In this document: piece by piece, positions 34,621-45,365 of the stretch | Layout: each line of letters opens with the position of its first letter | Position numbering within the stretch: position 1 is the first letter of the stretch | Origin: Lojkania enalia | Lineage: Eukaryota; Ascomycota; Dothideomycetes; Pleosporales | Length of the DNA stretch: 60,387 nt | Reading direction: 5' to 3' | NCBI GenBank assembly: GCA_010094045.1 | Contig: ML986766.1 | Span: 33,175 to 93,561 of the forward strand | The notes under the pieces: generated by a model | The model's database searches: none | Told to the model about the DNA's origin: nothing | Seen by the model: only the letters and a program-made list of their open reading frames with translations | Translations under genes and position numbers: made by a program

Positions 34621-36378
34621 CTAGGCGCGGCACATCCTTCCATCTGTCTGCACCTTCCACCTCTCGCTTCCTACTGCTATCTTGTTAAAGAATATTCCCT
34701 TTGGATCATACTTCTTCTTGATTCGTAGTAGCTTTGGATAATTGGCCCCATAAAACACATCCTGCCAATCTGGCTGCTGGTAGTCCGCCTCATTGATATA
34801 TGCTCCGGCGTTTGGTGTAACCTTCTCAACGATAGGCATGACTGTGTTTGTGATGTAGTCTTGTCGAGCTTGCATCTCCGAGAAGGCTACATCAAACGAG
34901 TAGGGCATGGAATAAGCCGACATGACGACAGCATTCCGCCATCGCGGCATGACAGCCCTTTGACTTGGGGCTGCAAACCGTGTGACGTTTTGGGCCTGGC
35001 CGATGAACTGGACACCAAGCTGCATAGTCTCGTTGATAGCGGAGCCAACGTTGGGAAGAGCATCGCGTAGGAGTAGCCGACCACCCATGAGCTGTGTTCC
35101 AGCGCCACCGAAGGCGCCAGCGGGCAGCGGTCCGTAGTAATGCAAGAAGTGATCGTAATACGAATCGAACTGCGTGTAATTCGGTTTAAGCGCAATGCCC
35201 ATATCAGCCATAGTCTTGATAAAAGGCTGCAGCGCTTCTTCAATATCGACTTGCGTTCGGTTGTAGCCGCTGATGGAATGGATGGTGGTGTAAGTAGTCG
35301 TGGCCAGGTACGTGACTTGCATGCCCGAATCAACGACATCAGGAAGAGCGGCATGCCATGCGTTGAGGACAACTGAGTGATCAAGGCCTGGCTCTGCAAT
35401 AGTAAAGGAAGCACCGCTAAAAACTGTGCTGGGGTGTGCTTTCAGTGTGACTGAGACCACGACGCCGTAGTTTCCAGCCCCACTGCCACTAAGCGCCCAG
35501 AACAGGTCCGCATGTTCGCGCGAGGATGGGCTGGCGCGTACAAATTGGCCGTCGGCCGTCACAACTTCAAATTCGAGCGTGTTGTCAGCCGAGAGGCCAA
35601 AAGCGGTGCTCAGGGGTGAGTGGCCGCCGGATTGCGTATAACCGCCGGCGATGCCAACTGTAGGACACTCCCCAGTTACCACGATGAGACCAACACTGTG
35701 TGCAGCCTGGCTAATCTCAATCCCTTGCGCCCCAGCGCCAACCTTCACAGCTTTCCCCGTGTACCCGTCACCAGACCAATCCTTGACCTCAACACCCTTC
35801 AAGTAGTGTGTCCAAATTGCGAGGCCTCCTGCGCCGGTCGAGCGTCCCACATAATCATGGCCAGTATTGCGGATAACCAGCCGAATGTTTTTCTTCTCCG
35901 CGAAACGGATTGTCGCTGCGACGTCATCCGGTCCCGTCACATTCACGGTATACCGGACGTAGTCTCCAAACAGACAAGGCGAGCTGCGTGCTGTGAAAGG
36001 GTCGCAACTAGCATTGGTGAAGATTGCTGCTTGGACAGACGATGACGAATCGATACTAGGGGCTGATTGTTAGAGTATTCATGCTTGGTGAGGAACATAT
36101 TTTGAGACTCACTGCACTGGCGCCAGTTTCCATTGCGCCGTGAGTTCTTCACACAGGGCTGCATCGTAGGTAGGATCGTGGCATGGCGAGCCGAGCGGTA
36201 TGTTCTTGATTAAACGGCCGCCGACTGTAGCATTGAATTTATCCCATTCGCGCTCCGAAGGCCAGCACGCATCGCCCGGGAAGCACTTGCACTGTTCCTT
36301 TCTAGCAGGGACTTTCGAGCCACTCGCGCAATGGGCCAGGAAGAAGAGGCTACTAACGACAGTGAATAGCCTCATCAT
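34621..36378 (-). CDS. FAD-linked oxidoreductase, berberine-bridge type (flavoenzyme 2)
   Basis: Second member of the same family. Exons are 36378-36113 and 36055-34621 (566 residues). The signal peptide is MMRLFTVVSSLFFLAHCASG, then CKCFPGDACWPSEREWDKFN and GRLI. Intron 1 (GTGAGT...CTAG) joins LAPV to SIDSSSSVQ-type sequence. The FAD domain has RNTGHDYVGRSTG (His155) and GECPTVGIAGGYTQSGGHS (Cys219), so both bicovalent flavin anchors are present, 64 residues apart as in berberine bridge enzyme. Then GSGAGNYGVVVSV and the BBE tail KKYDPKGIFFNK. It differs from flavoenzyme 1 in keeping the His anchor. It probably catalyses a two-electron oxidation of a pathway intermediate after secretion or inside vesicles. 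A long open frame on the opposite strand (35620-36045) is a shadow. Confidence 0.93.
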
Positions 36379-37196
36379 AACGAGACAGAGGGCGGAGTGT
36401 GTGATGGAGAGAACTACGGTGAAAATATTTGTGAAACGAAGAAAAAATATCTTCGACACTTCAACCAATCATTGGGCGAAAGATGCCTAGGTAGGGTCCT
36501 CTGTTTTATCTTAAGCTCCATGGGAGATTTCGCGTGAGATGTAAAAATCCCGTAGGTTCGGATAGATAAATGTAGCCAATCGGCTATTTTCCAAGATCTT
36601 CGGCCATTTCCAAGACACTCAGGTCCCAACTACGCTCTAGCGTACACGCACGACGTCATGAACACGAGTATAAACATGGCGCATCTCCTGATGTTCCGGC
36701 TCGGCCTTGGTATTAGATTCCGGAGGCGTTCACGCCAAGTTCTTATTATCTCAGCCAACTCCGTAATAGATTGTGAGGCTCTTAGGGACCGCTTGCATGC
36801 TGCCAATCTTGCCAGCACGACAAGAAAGCCCCCCAAATCAAAATCTGGCCTGCTTGTGCTATGGTCCACCGTCCCCGTATTTTGTCTACGCATAACCGAG
36901 ACGATTTGTGGGACAGTGTCTAGCCCTTGAGATCTCTTTCGTCAAGAAGCAAGTGACTGCTAAACGCCCTGGAAATCTCTTTAAAATTGTCGCCTTTTAT
37001 AATAGAGATTAAGCTGTGAAGTTCTCACTCATTTTGGTTTTAATTACGTCGATTAATGCAACAGTCTGAACATATTCTTCAACGATAGCTTTGATTGCAC
37101 TAAATTGTCTAGACTAGTATTTGCGGACAAATAACCAGTCCAAATCCAAGCCTTAAATTTTCATAACAAGCCCGATCGCTTTGGATTTCCTCAAAT
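36379..37196. other. Intergenic region, no gene seen
   Basis: 0.8 kb upstream of flavoenzyme 2 and downstream of the dioxygenase gene. It includes the 5' leader of flavoenzyme 2. Open frames of 87-90 codons on each strand overlap one another and resemble no family. Confidence 0.5.
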
Positions 37197-38255
37197 TTAT
37201 GCTGGGGCTCCAACTGCAGCCCTCCACTCTGGGGCCAAAGAGAACTGGTTTCCAAAGCGCTTGATCAAAAGCTGACCAACAGTCTCCCTGTTAGGGTCAT
37301 CCGGGTTCAACGGGTTCGAGGCGAAAACGTCGCCATGGAAGAATGTAGCGCACGAAAGGCGGCTTTCATTGTCCGCCTTGTTGATCACTCGATGCTTTGC
37401 GCTCTTGTACTGTCCTCCCGACCATCTCATAATCATGTCACCGCAGTTGATGACATATACGTCTTCCGTTGCGGAGACAGGCACCCAAGCCTCCTTTTCC
37501 TCAAGCCAAACCTGGAGACCATCTTTTCCGGGCTCCTGGAGCAAGACAGTAACACCCCCGAAGTCAGTGTGAGCCCCAACACCGAATTGACCCGGAAGAG
37601 TCTTTGACAGCGGCGGGTAACGGATCATCTTCATCATCACCATGGGCTTCTTAGCGAATTCCTCCATCAGCGAAATTGGGTGGCCGAGCCCTTGAAGGAG
37701 AATTTCCCAGATGATTTCACCTAGCTTGTGAGTTGCGTTATAGTAATCCCAAACGGGGTTTCGGAACTGATCTTCCGGGAGATTTGGCCAGACGTTGGGC
37801 CCATAAAAGCCAGCGTGCTCAACTATAGGGTCCTCGCGACCAATATAGTAAGCCTTTTTGTCTCTCGTTAGTATAGTATATAAAATGAACAACCTAAGAA
37901 ATTGCAGGGCAGTGCGAATAAGCCCAATAAAACTGTGTCATACCTCCTTGGAATCAGGCAGCTTGTCACCGTCCCGAAGTGACATTCCTGACTCTTCGTA
38001 GCCTCGACGAGACACATTTTGCAAGAACGAAAGTTTGCGCTTCTCCTCCTTGGGCATATCGAAGAGGGTATCGATGCTCTTGAGCAACCCTTTTTGTAAG
38101 TCCATAGAAATGCCGTGGCCCTTTGTTTGGAAGAAGCCAAACTTCGCACACGCATCTTTGACCTCTGCAATGACCCGCTCCCGATCTCCCGGGGCTTTGG
38201 GGTTGATGTATCCGCTAAGGTCAATAAGAGGGAGCTTTAGTTCTTCTGTCGACAT
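37197..38255 (-). CDS. 2-oxoglutarate/Fe(II)-dependent oxygenase (isopenicillin N synthase-like)
   Basis: Non-haem iron oxygenase of 322 residues. Exons are 38255-37944 and 37853-37197; the 90-bp intron joins LPDSKE to AYYIGRED. The N-terminal DIOX_N domain starts LPLIDLSGY and has GFFQTKGHGI. The double-stranded beta-helix has the iron triad His199-x-Asp201 (GAHTDFGG) and His258 (KSAKHRV), plus the 2-oxoglutarate anchor Arg269-x-Ser271 (SRLSCATF). Length and all ligands fit the family, so activity is expected: hydroxylation, desaturation or ring formation using O2 and 2-oxoglutarate. It lies 818 bp from flavoenzyme 2 on the same strand. Cytosolic; substrate unknown. Confidence 0.94.
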
Positions 38256-39237
38256 ATTGAGTTGAGTCGAGAAGGTAATATTCAGCTTCCGTTGCAGAAT
38301 TCAAGACGGAGATGATCGCAAAGAACCAAATAGTTGAAACTTTGCTTGATATTGATAGAGACGATTATAATTGATTCACTAGCTGCCCAGAAATAGGCAA
38401 TCCATCTATTATACTAGCCCTATCGAATGCGGAATTGTAGGACTACCTAGACAGTACTCTGATGTGTTTTGAGACTGGCGTGATAATTCACCGAGCGACG
38501 CGATTGGTTATTCAACAAGGAACTCCGTGCTTCGGCGGTTTTTTACATCACCTATTTGATGATCGCATCTCAGGTAGAACTGACTGCAGCTTACTCTGAT
38601 TAACGACCGAATAATCGGCCCTCGGTCTCGGCACGAAGTCCGCACCGAGCATACAAACATCCTCGATGGGATCAAAGAGAATACTGCTCGAGCGCAGACT
38701 TCACGCGCGGACATGCGGTGCTTTGTACAAGCCGACGCCAATATGGCAAGCATCCGCAGTCGCCACTTGCAGGATATGGATCCACCTCCATCGGACCTGG
38801 ACTAAGACCTTGACATCGAGGTGAGTGTACGCGCAATCATGATTGGGTAAAAGCCAGCATGCCCCGGCAGATCCTATCATAAAGCCACCACAAGTCGGTA
38901 TATTCCAGTCTAGGCCCGCCTTGACTGCTCCTTTGTTGGCAAAACTGCGTTAGATGTTCTGAAAACCACCGACAGCCACTTGGCTTTGCTGATCTTGTGA
39001 TATAGTCGCATGAACAGCGCAAAGGCTATCTTGGCTAGTATTCAAGACCGGACCGCTTTTATATTCTTCCCCGCAACATCGCACTTGTTAAAGTGTGGAT
39101 TCAAGTATACCATTCGCTACCAAGAGTTTCCCTCCGTTAAGAGCAAGTTATCCCTTGAGGCATTGGGTATTAGCTCGCACTAAGCCTTTCATCGTTTGGA
39201 CCCCCAACCTCATTCTTCACGATAAGTGTCCTCAAGC
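38256..39237. promoter_or_regulatory. Divergent promoter region (dioxygenase / FAD monooxygenase)
   Basis: 0.98 kb between divergent starts. No gene is convincing. A stretch around 38630-38800 is open in two frames on the plus strand and could be remnant coding sequence, but I cannot assign it to a family. No clear inverted regulator site was found. Confidence 0.45.
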
Positions 39238-40711
39238 ATGCACGTCCTTATTATCGGCGCAGGCCTTGGTGGTCTCACACTTGCTCAGACCCTCCGAAAA
39301 CAGGGTATTTCCTATGAGGTATTCGAGAGGGACGAGGATCAGAACGGGCGCTTTCAGGGATGGGCTATTGCACTTCACACGTAAGGGACTATTCCCCCCC
39401 CCTTAGCAGAACCTTACTAGCGAGCGATTGAGCGCGCAAAAACTAACGACGAATCAGTATCATCGACGAATTCCTGTCCGCGCTTCCAGCAGATATGCCG
39501 GATTTGAAGGAATCGACGGATCATCTCGCCCCCCTGGATCTTCGCCACCAGTTTGCTTATTATTATGGTGGTCGGGACGGTTGCTTCGGTCTTGAGGTAA
39601 GAAACCTCCTTCGATAACATCCTTGTGGGATAAACGCTCCTCAAATTAAGAGTGTCTTATTTTGGAAGGGTTTATTATTATATAGGTTCTCATCTAACTC
39701 GGACGGATAGGATTCTCCAGAAACGCCCTTCATCCGCGCAGAGCGATCAAGGCTCCGAAAATGGTTGCTCACAAATATTCCGGTACAATGGGGCAAGGCT
39801 CTCACGGACATCAAGCAAGACGATGAGGGGGTTTCATTATTTTTCAAAAATGGCACGACTGCCCGAGGCGACATTGTCGTGGGTGCAGATGGAGCTCACA
39901 GCGTTGGTACGCTAGTCAAATAAGTCGGCTTCTTGTCCAGGTGACTAACTTGAACAACACAGCCCGTCAACACCTCCTTCAGAAGCCTAGTAAGGAACAG
40001 CTCCAGCTAGTCCCGTTGATGGCTATTGTGGGAGAATTGGACTTATCGGGTGAGGCATTCAAACGGCAGCTGGAGCTGGGCCACAGCGCGTACAACCTCA
40101 TTAACCCAGAACTCGGATTCATCGGTTTCGTCGGTTTGCACTATGTCTATCCGGATGCCCAGTCCGGTCGTTTCTACTGGATGTTCATGCAGCCGGACTC
40201 GGAGAACATTACCGATTCCAAGCACTGGCTCCAGACGTCCAGCCAGCAGGAGAAGCTAGATCATGTTCTAAATACAGTCTCGGGACTGTCACCCAAGCTC
40301 CGCGAGATCTTCGAATTGACTCCCGCAGACGGTGTTAGGAAGGAGCCGCACATCTGGCGGGACCTCGAACTGGATTCCTTGCCATCCAGCCGTGTCGCAC
40401 TGCTAGGAGATGCCGCGCACGCGATGACGCCGTCCCGCGGTGAGGGTGCTTTCCATGCTTTTATCGATGCCATGAAATTGTCTAAGACAATTACTCATCT
40501 CCAGGCCGACAATAAATTCAAAGATATTGAAGCTGTAAAGACCGCTGTCTCCGAGTATCATTCCGAGATGTTGAGGAGGGGTACGGCGGCCGTTCGGGCT
40601 TCGAGGAGTTCGTATCAAGATGCGAAGAAGCGAGCTGAGACGGGGGAGCACTTTACTAGTGGCATGAAGCCATTGTCGATTGAGCCCGTCGTGCTAATGA
40701 CGAAGGCTTGA
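39238..40711 (+). CDS. FAD-dependent monooxygenase (salicylate-hydroxylase type)
   Basis: Class A flavoprotein hydroxylase of 408 residues. Exons are 39238-39380, 39458-39596, 39711-39906 and 39963-40711. The FAD ADP-binding motif GAGLGG starts at residue 7 (MHVLIIGAGLGGLTLAQTL). The middle motif is IVVGADGAHSV, and the ribityl-binding GDAAHAMTP starts at residue 308. Exon 3 (from GAT at 39711) is chosen because the same frame has a stop immediately upstream and FIRAERSRLRKWL follows; the 114-bp intron before it is long for this locus. The product would insert one oxygen atom using NAD(P)H: aromatic or ring hydroxylation, epoxidation or oxidative decarboxylation. Divergent from the dioxygenase, suggesting joint control. 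No C-terminal membrane helix seen. Confidence 0.9.
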
Positions 40712-42091
40712 AGGCATATGGCGGGCCGCCGCTCGAGGAACATGCATTCGTACGGGAAGCTGGGAAGTGATTCTTATGCCAATAGATCTGAAAATAGACT
40801 CCGGGATTCGTTCTACTGCGGTGGATAGGATCAGAGGAAGTTGTTAGGCCTGACTAGTCATGCAGTTATAGTGCAGCGTCATACATGTCGTAAGAGAGCT
40901 AGGTTTGATATACATTTACGTAAACATATACATATGTTGGTTCCCAAAATATAGGCCTCAGCGATATAGGCCCGTAAATTGATTAAGTTTTATCATACTC
41001 GTGTGCTCTGGCCTTCTGCAGGGACTCGTGATGGCTGCTGCCACGGATCCCGATCTCGTGGAGAACGTGCACTTGGCCCGTAAATAGGAGCCGAGTTACT
41101 GCTTGGATAAATTAAATGCAGCGGCCCACAATTCCTGTCTGGATACGATAATAATAACATCGCTTCCAACGATACGCTCTATACGAGACGGCGACATAGA
41201 GAGTTGTCGAGGGCACTTCGCCGAAGCACGGGCAGCATGATGATGCACAGACGGGGCGCCCAAGCGGCACTTTTATACCATGTCAGCACGGGAATATTTA
41301 TTTGCCGGCGGGTGGCTTTCTCATTAACCACATAAGCAGGCTCTAGTCCAAAAAGCTAGGGACGGGCCGACAAGCTTGGCGCACGCCACATAAAATGTAG
41401 TGCTATTATTCCTGTATATACTCTACCATTTAGGTAGCGCTTCCGGTCTAGGGACGGGCCAACCATAATCCCGGTTATGTGCTACCACTCAAGAGGCTGT
41501 ATTTTGTTATACTTTGCTGAATTTGGCGTCAACTCTGAACATTTCATATCAGGAAGATTAAGAATAGGGAGGCTGGGATCATCACGTGGAACATTTAATA
41601 CGTGCATGAGTACTGGTGTCGTGCTGACATGGTCCTCCCATAAACGGACAATTAACGGCTCAAGGGTTGTATGGTAGAAGAGTTTTAAGACTTGTACTTA
41701 TCGCGATCGACATAAGCGCTAAGAACCTGTGGAACCTGAAACGCTCAACTTTCCCGGCGGCTTCACCGCCCGTGCGGCAAAAAAAAAGGTTCGAGTGAGC
41801 GACAAGAGCCGAGTATCGGCGTGGAAGGTGGCACACATGGTGGCGCCGCTTTGCATCAATCACATGAAATCTTAAATCTTATCAGAACGTCAGCTGTACT
41901 GAATTACCGAACTCGGGCTATAATTTGTTTCGTCTAAGATACATTCGATTCCACGTCTATCGAGTATGAACGTATAGTATGTAAAAAGTCGGGTCTGACG
42001 CTCCAATGTGCTGCAAATGCGTCTTCCAAATTGATGATAATACAGGACCTCCCAATGCATGAGCGTCCAACAAAGGAAAGCATCCAACTCA
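40712..42091. other. Intergenic region, no gene seen
   Basis: 1.38 kb between convergent 3' ends of the monooxygenase and the regulator. It holds a short direct repeat, CTAGGGACGGGCC (near 41356 and 41449). No open frame here resembles a known family. Confidence 0.5.
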
Positions 42092-43573
42092 TTACGTACA
42101 TCGTAGCATCTGCCGCAAATGCGTAAGCTTCTGCTGGACGTTGATTTTGAGGTTTTTAAGGCACTCCCTGTGGACTGTGCCCAATTGGAAGTGCTCAGAG
42201 GGTATCGTAGTGGAGAGGTTGTGCTTCTGAGCGAGGGCGGGCGATAAGCACTGGTCGACAGCCTGGTGCTGACGTTCTATCAGATAAGCGCAGAGCTGGA
42301 CAACAAGGACTAGCCGGACATTTCCCAGCGCGGTCCCGCTCATGGAGTCAGCTGGATATGCTTCATGTTGAAGAGCTGTCAGAATTGCAGCGTAGATCTC
42401 CAGAAGAAGCGCTTCGCAGGCCATGACTAGATGGCGACTAATATCGTCAACTTGCAGGTGTCTTAGGATCTCTATCAGGCGGTGTGATGCGGAAAAGACA
42501 TCGCGCAGGATGTTGGGACCACTTTGTGGTTTTGGAGGTCCAGAGTTCGGCCAAGGATTCGGAATCTCTGGCATGTGGATTGATAGATGACTATCAAGAT
42601 TGGCGGAGCGTTGCTCATGAGCTAGCCAGGCAGCGACCGACTCAAAAGCCGCCGAGTCGATTAGCGGGAAGTATGGATCGGTTGGTAAATGGCCGGATGA
42701 CAAATCTGCTGCTTGAGCTAGGTTGTAGCTCGAGGCGCGCAGCGTAGAGAGGTGTACGCTTAGCTGGGTCAACTGGGCGATTGCCAAGCTGCCATGCTTG
42801 TCTGGGTACATTCCTATCGTTCCTTCGCCAAGGCTTCCCTGTCTGTCATAGTTTCCAAGGCCGGGGTGTCTATGCGCGTATGTATGGGGGTCGGAGGGGT
42901 TCGGAGAGGAAGGGGAGTGAGTTTCCGAAAATGGGTCTTGCGTACTGGCATCGCCCTCGAAACTGTGTGCGGTCGCCAACACATCGTCCACATTAGTCCG
43001 ACTGAAGTTCATACTACTTCCCCAGCCCATTTCAGGTTGGGTATCGTCCCAACCTGTTGTATCGAGCCATGGCCAAGTAAACACCGACATATCCATGGAC
43101 GTATCCATGAGCCGAGGCATAGCCGAGGAAGCCGCGGGCTCGGTAGCTTTGAGTTTCAAGTTAACGGCCTATCCAAAGAGTTTCCTGGCCCGACGGAGGA
43201 TAAACTTACAGACGGGTAGAGGTTTTGCAGGCGTGGACGCTGCACTCAACGGACGGCCTTTCGAGGCTGGCCTTGTCGCTTCTGGTGCTTTTGCCGTTTC
43301 TCCTCTCGTAGCCGTATTGCTTATAGTATTTGCCTCCTCCGTCAGAAGACGATGTAAACTAGGCCGACCCTTGGGCAGACTAAGGCTGTAGACGCATTGA
43401 GCGCGTTTCGATAAACATCGGTCGCATGCTCCGCCGTTGTTATTCTTGTTGCGAATACATCGCAGCTTCTGCCTATGGCACCTATCACATGATTGCCTTT
43501 GAGGTGGTCCCGACGGTGCTGGCGGTTGTGTTGGCTGTGGTTGCACAGTGGTTGCATCCGAGTTTGGGATCAT
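42092..43573 (-). CDS. Zn2Cys6 transcription factor, AflR-like (cluster regulator)
   Basis: Likely pathway-specific activator, nuclear, 472 residues. Exons are 43573-43210 and 43146-42092; the 63-bp intron (GTAAGT...AAAG) joins PLPV to STEPAASS. The binuclear zinc cluster is Cys29-x2-Cys32-x6-Cys39-x10-Cys50-x2-Cys53-x6-Cys60, followed by the linker SLPKGRPS. The C-terminal half (RLIEILRHLQVDD..., LVMACEALLLEIYAAIL, HRECLKNLKINVQQKLTHLR) matches the AflR C-terminal region of polyketide-cluster regulators. The start is the first in-frame ATG; an upstream frame extension has only TTG. A TCG-N5-CGA site (43762-43772) upstream could allow self-regulation. Long opposite-strand frames here are shadows. 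Confidence 0.93.
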
Positions 43574-43761
43574 CGTTGGGAGCCTGGGAAGGAGCCGGCC
43601 CAATTTATCGCCCGAGAACTTATTTACAGGAAACAAGCAACGACAAGTATTGACAAGCAAATCTCTAGTACATGTCCTGGGAGTGAGTAGCGAATGACGT
43701 GCAGGCGACGATCTGGAGGGAAATTGCGAGGGTCGAGAGAGTTCGTGCGAGACTTGTTATA

Positions 43762-43772
43762 TCGGTAGACGA
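43762..43772. promoter_or_regulatory. TCG-N5-CGA candidate AflR-type binding site
   Basis: TCGGTAGACGA fits the TCG-N5-CGA pattern known for AflR-family regulators. It lies about 190 bp upstream of the AflR-like regulator start, so autoregulation is plausible. One such 11-mer can occur by chance. Confidence 0.3.
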
Positions 43773-43869
43773 CTAAATTGCTAGTTCCCCCATGGAGTAG
43801 TGCAGCATCTTAGGAAGATATACTGTGCCACCCGCAAACTATCAGATACGGAATCGTCGTGCTCTGCTC

Positions 43870-43969
43870 AGGCCAACCGTAGCAATCTGTTGATCGACGT
43901 CAGGGCGGAACCTCCCACCAGATATTATTACGAGCTCCTCCTAGGCCAGCCGCAGCAATCTCCCGATCG
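43870..43969 (+). repeat. 27-bp imperfect direct repeat, 73-bp spacing
   Basis: AGGCCAACCGTAGCAATCT (start 43870) and AGGCCAGCCGCAGCAATCT (start 43943), each continuing to GATCG. About 22 of 27 positions agree. It lies 300-400 bp upstream of the regulator start. Confidence 0.75.
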
Positions 43970-45365
43970 CCATTGGGAAGATTCAGCGTAATGTGGGATA
44001 ATTGATCTACTTGTTACTCAGCTCGCATCTGTCAGATTAAATACGGAAGGTACTTGTGTACGTGCATGCGTCTAGATAGGGCTAATCATGGCCCATACCG
44101 GCACTGGCATTAGGATCAGCCAATAAGACTCGGCACGTACCGGGAACGAGGGCTTGATTAGCTGTTGTTAGTTGTTTTATGGGCCTGAGAATTTCGTTGG
44201 GCGACTAAACGGGCAATGCCCATATGGAGTATTATTTTTTTTACCTCGTTCAGGCAGAGATGTGCATAACCGTAGTCGGGAACGAGGAGGCTACACCCTG
44301 GCGCCTGAGGTTGTACAACATGTCGTATGTAAGCCACCCCGAGCCACCACCGTCCATGCGCATAACGTTGAAGCCGGTCACGTCATCTAGCCTCTTATGG
44401 TGGAATGTTCTCCGCGCGAGCCCGTCGCATCGCAGGGTTGTAATCCTTCACCCTGAGTAGGCGAAAATGTTATACCGTACCGCTCCCCGACGGGCGATTA
44501 TATCAGCTCGCTCCGGTCCTGGACCCCGGTTCCATTGTGCGCAAGACATACTGTTCCTAGGTACGTATGCCCGCACAAGCCCGTGCGGACTAGTTCCTCG
44601 GCGCCCGGATGCCGCCGCAAACGTCAATGAATAATTTCGTACGTAACCCTGAGTGAGTTGCAGAGGATGCAATCCTCTTGATCCGATTCAGTGGACATGA
44701 CCGGGCAGGGGATGTGCCATTACGAGTGCGTATTCTTCAGTATAACCCGGCAACTTCCATCACATGCCACAAACATCAGTACATCTTAGCACGAGTCGCC
44801 ATCTAGGCAGCCCTCCTGATCAAGAGTAGCAAAAGCCTAACGGTTTGCCGCCTGTGTCTACAGTACATCGCACCACGCTGGGAATAAGTCGATCGGTACC
44901 ACAGTATCGGTCAAGGGAGATAACAATTGTATGAAATACGATAAGCATATTAAAGCTGAGTCGGATGCACTATCCATCGGGAACCGAATTATCGCGAATA
45001 CTCCACAATTTTAACGAACACCACCCCACTTGGTACGCGTATACACAGAACCTGTATGTGCTTTCCAAATGCCAACCTTGGTAGGTGCGTTGCCAACTTT
45101 GGCTTACACTTGCCGGAAAAAAACATAGCGCGAGCACGGACAGGAACATCCCGAGGCGAAAATACGGTTCGAGATGCAAGGAGAGCGGGCGCCAAGGCAA
45201 TTAGCACGGATCTTTGGCAGGCATTAGGCATCAGAAACGCCTGCTCGCGTGCTAGGTTAGTATGAAACATCAACATGAAAATAAAATATAAGCAAAGAAT
45301 TTTTTGAGATCTACTGCTTCCTCGCAAAGTGCTACCATCCTTCTTGTCTGCTACCGACACACATG

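Larger units (their letters stand above)
43574..45365. promoter_or_regulatory. Regulator promoter and long intergenic region
   Basis: 1.79 kb. The first 400 bp upstream of the regulator hold a candidate AflR-type site (43762-43772) and a 27-bp imperfect direct repeat (43870-43896 and 43943-43969). The remainder to the GMC gene stop has no gene I can support; short frames are unconserved-looking. Confidence 0.5.

Noticed and set aside
35620..36045. 141-codon open frame opposite flavoenzyme 2
   Set aside because: Antisense shadow that also crosses the flavoenzyme intron; no family resemblance.
42794..43219. 141-codon open frame opposite the Zn2Cys6 regulator
   Set aside because: Antisense shadow of a conserved regulator gene.
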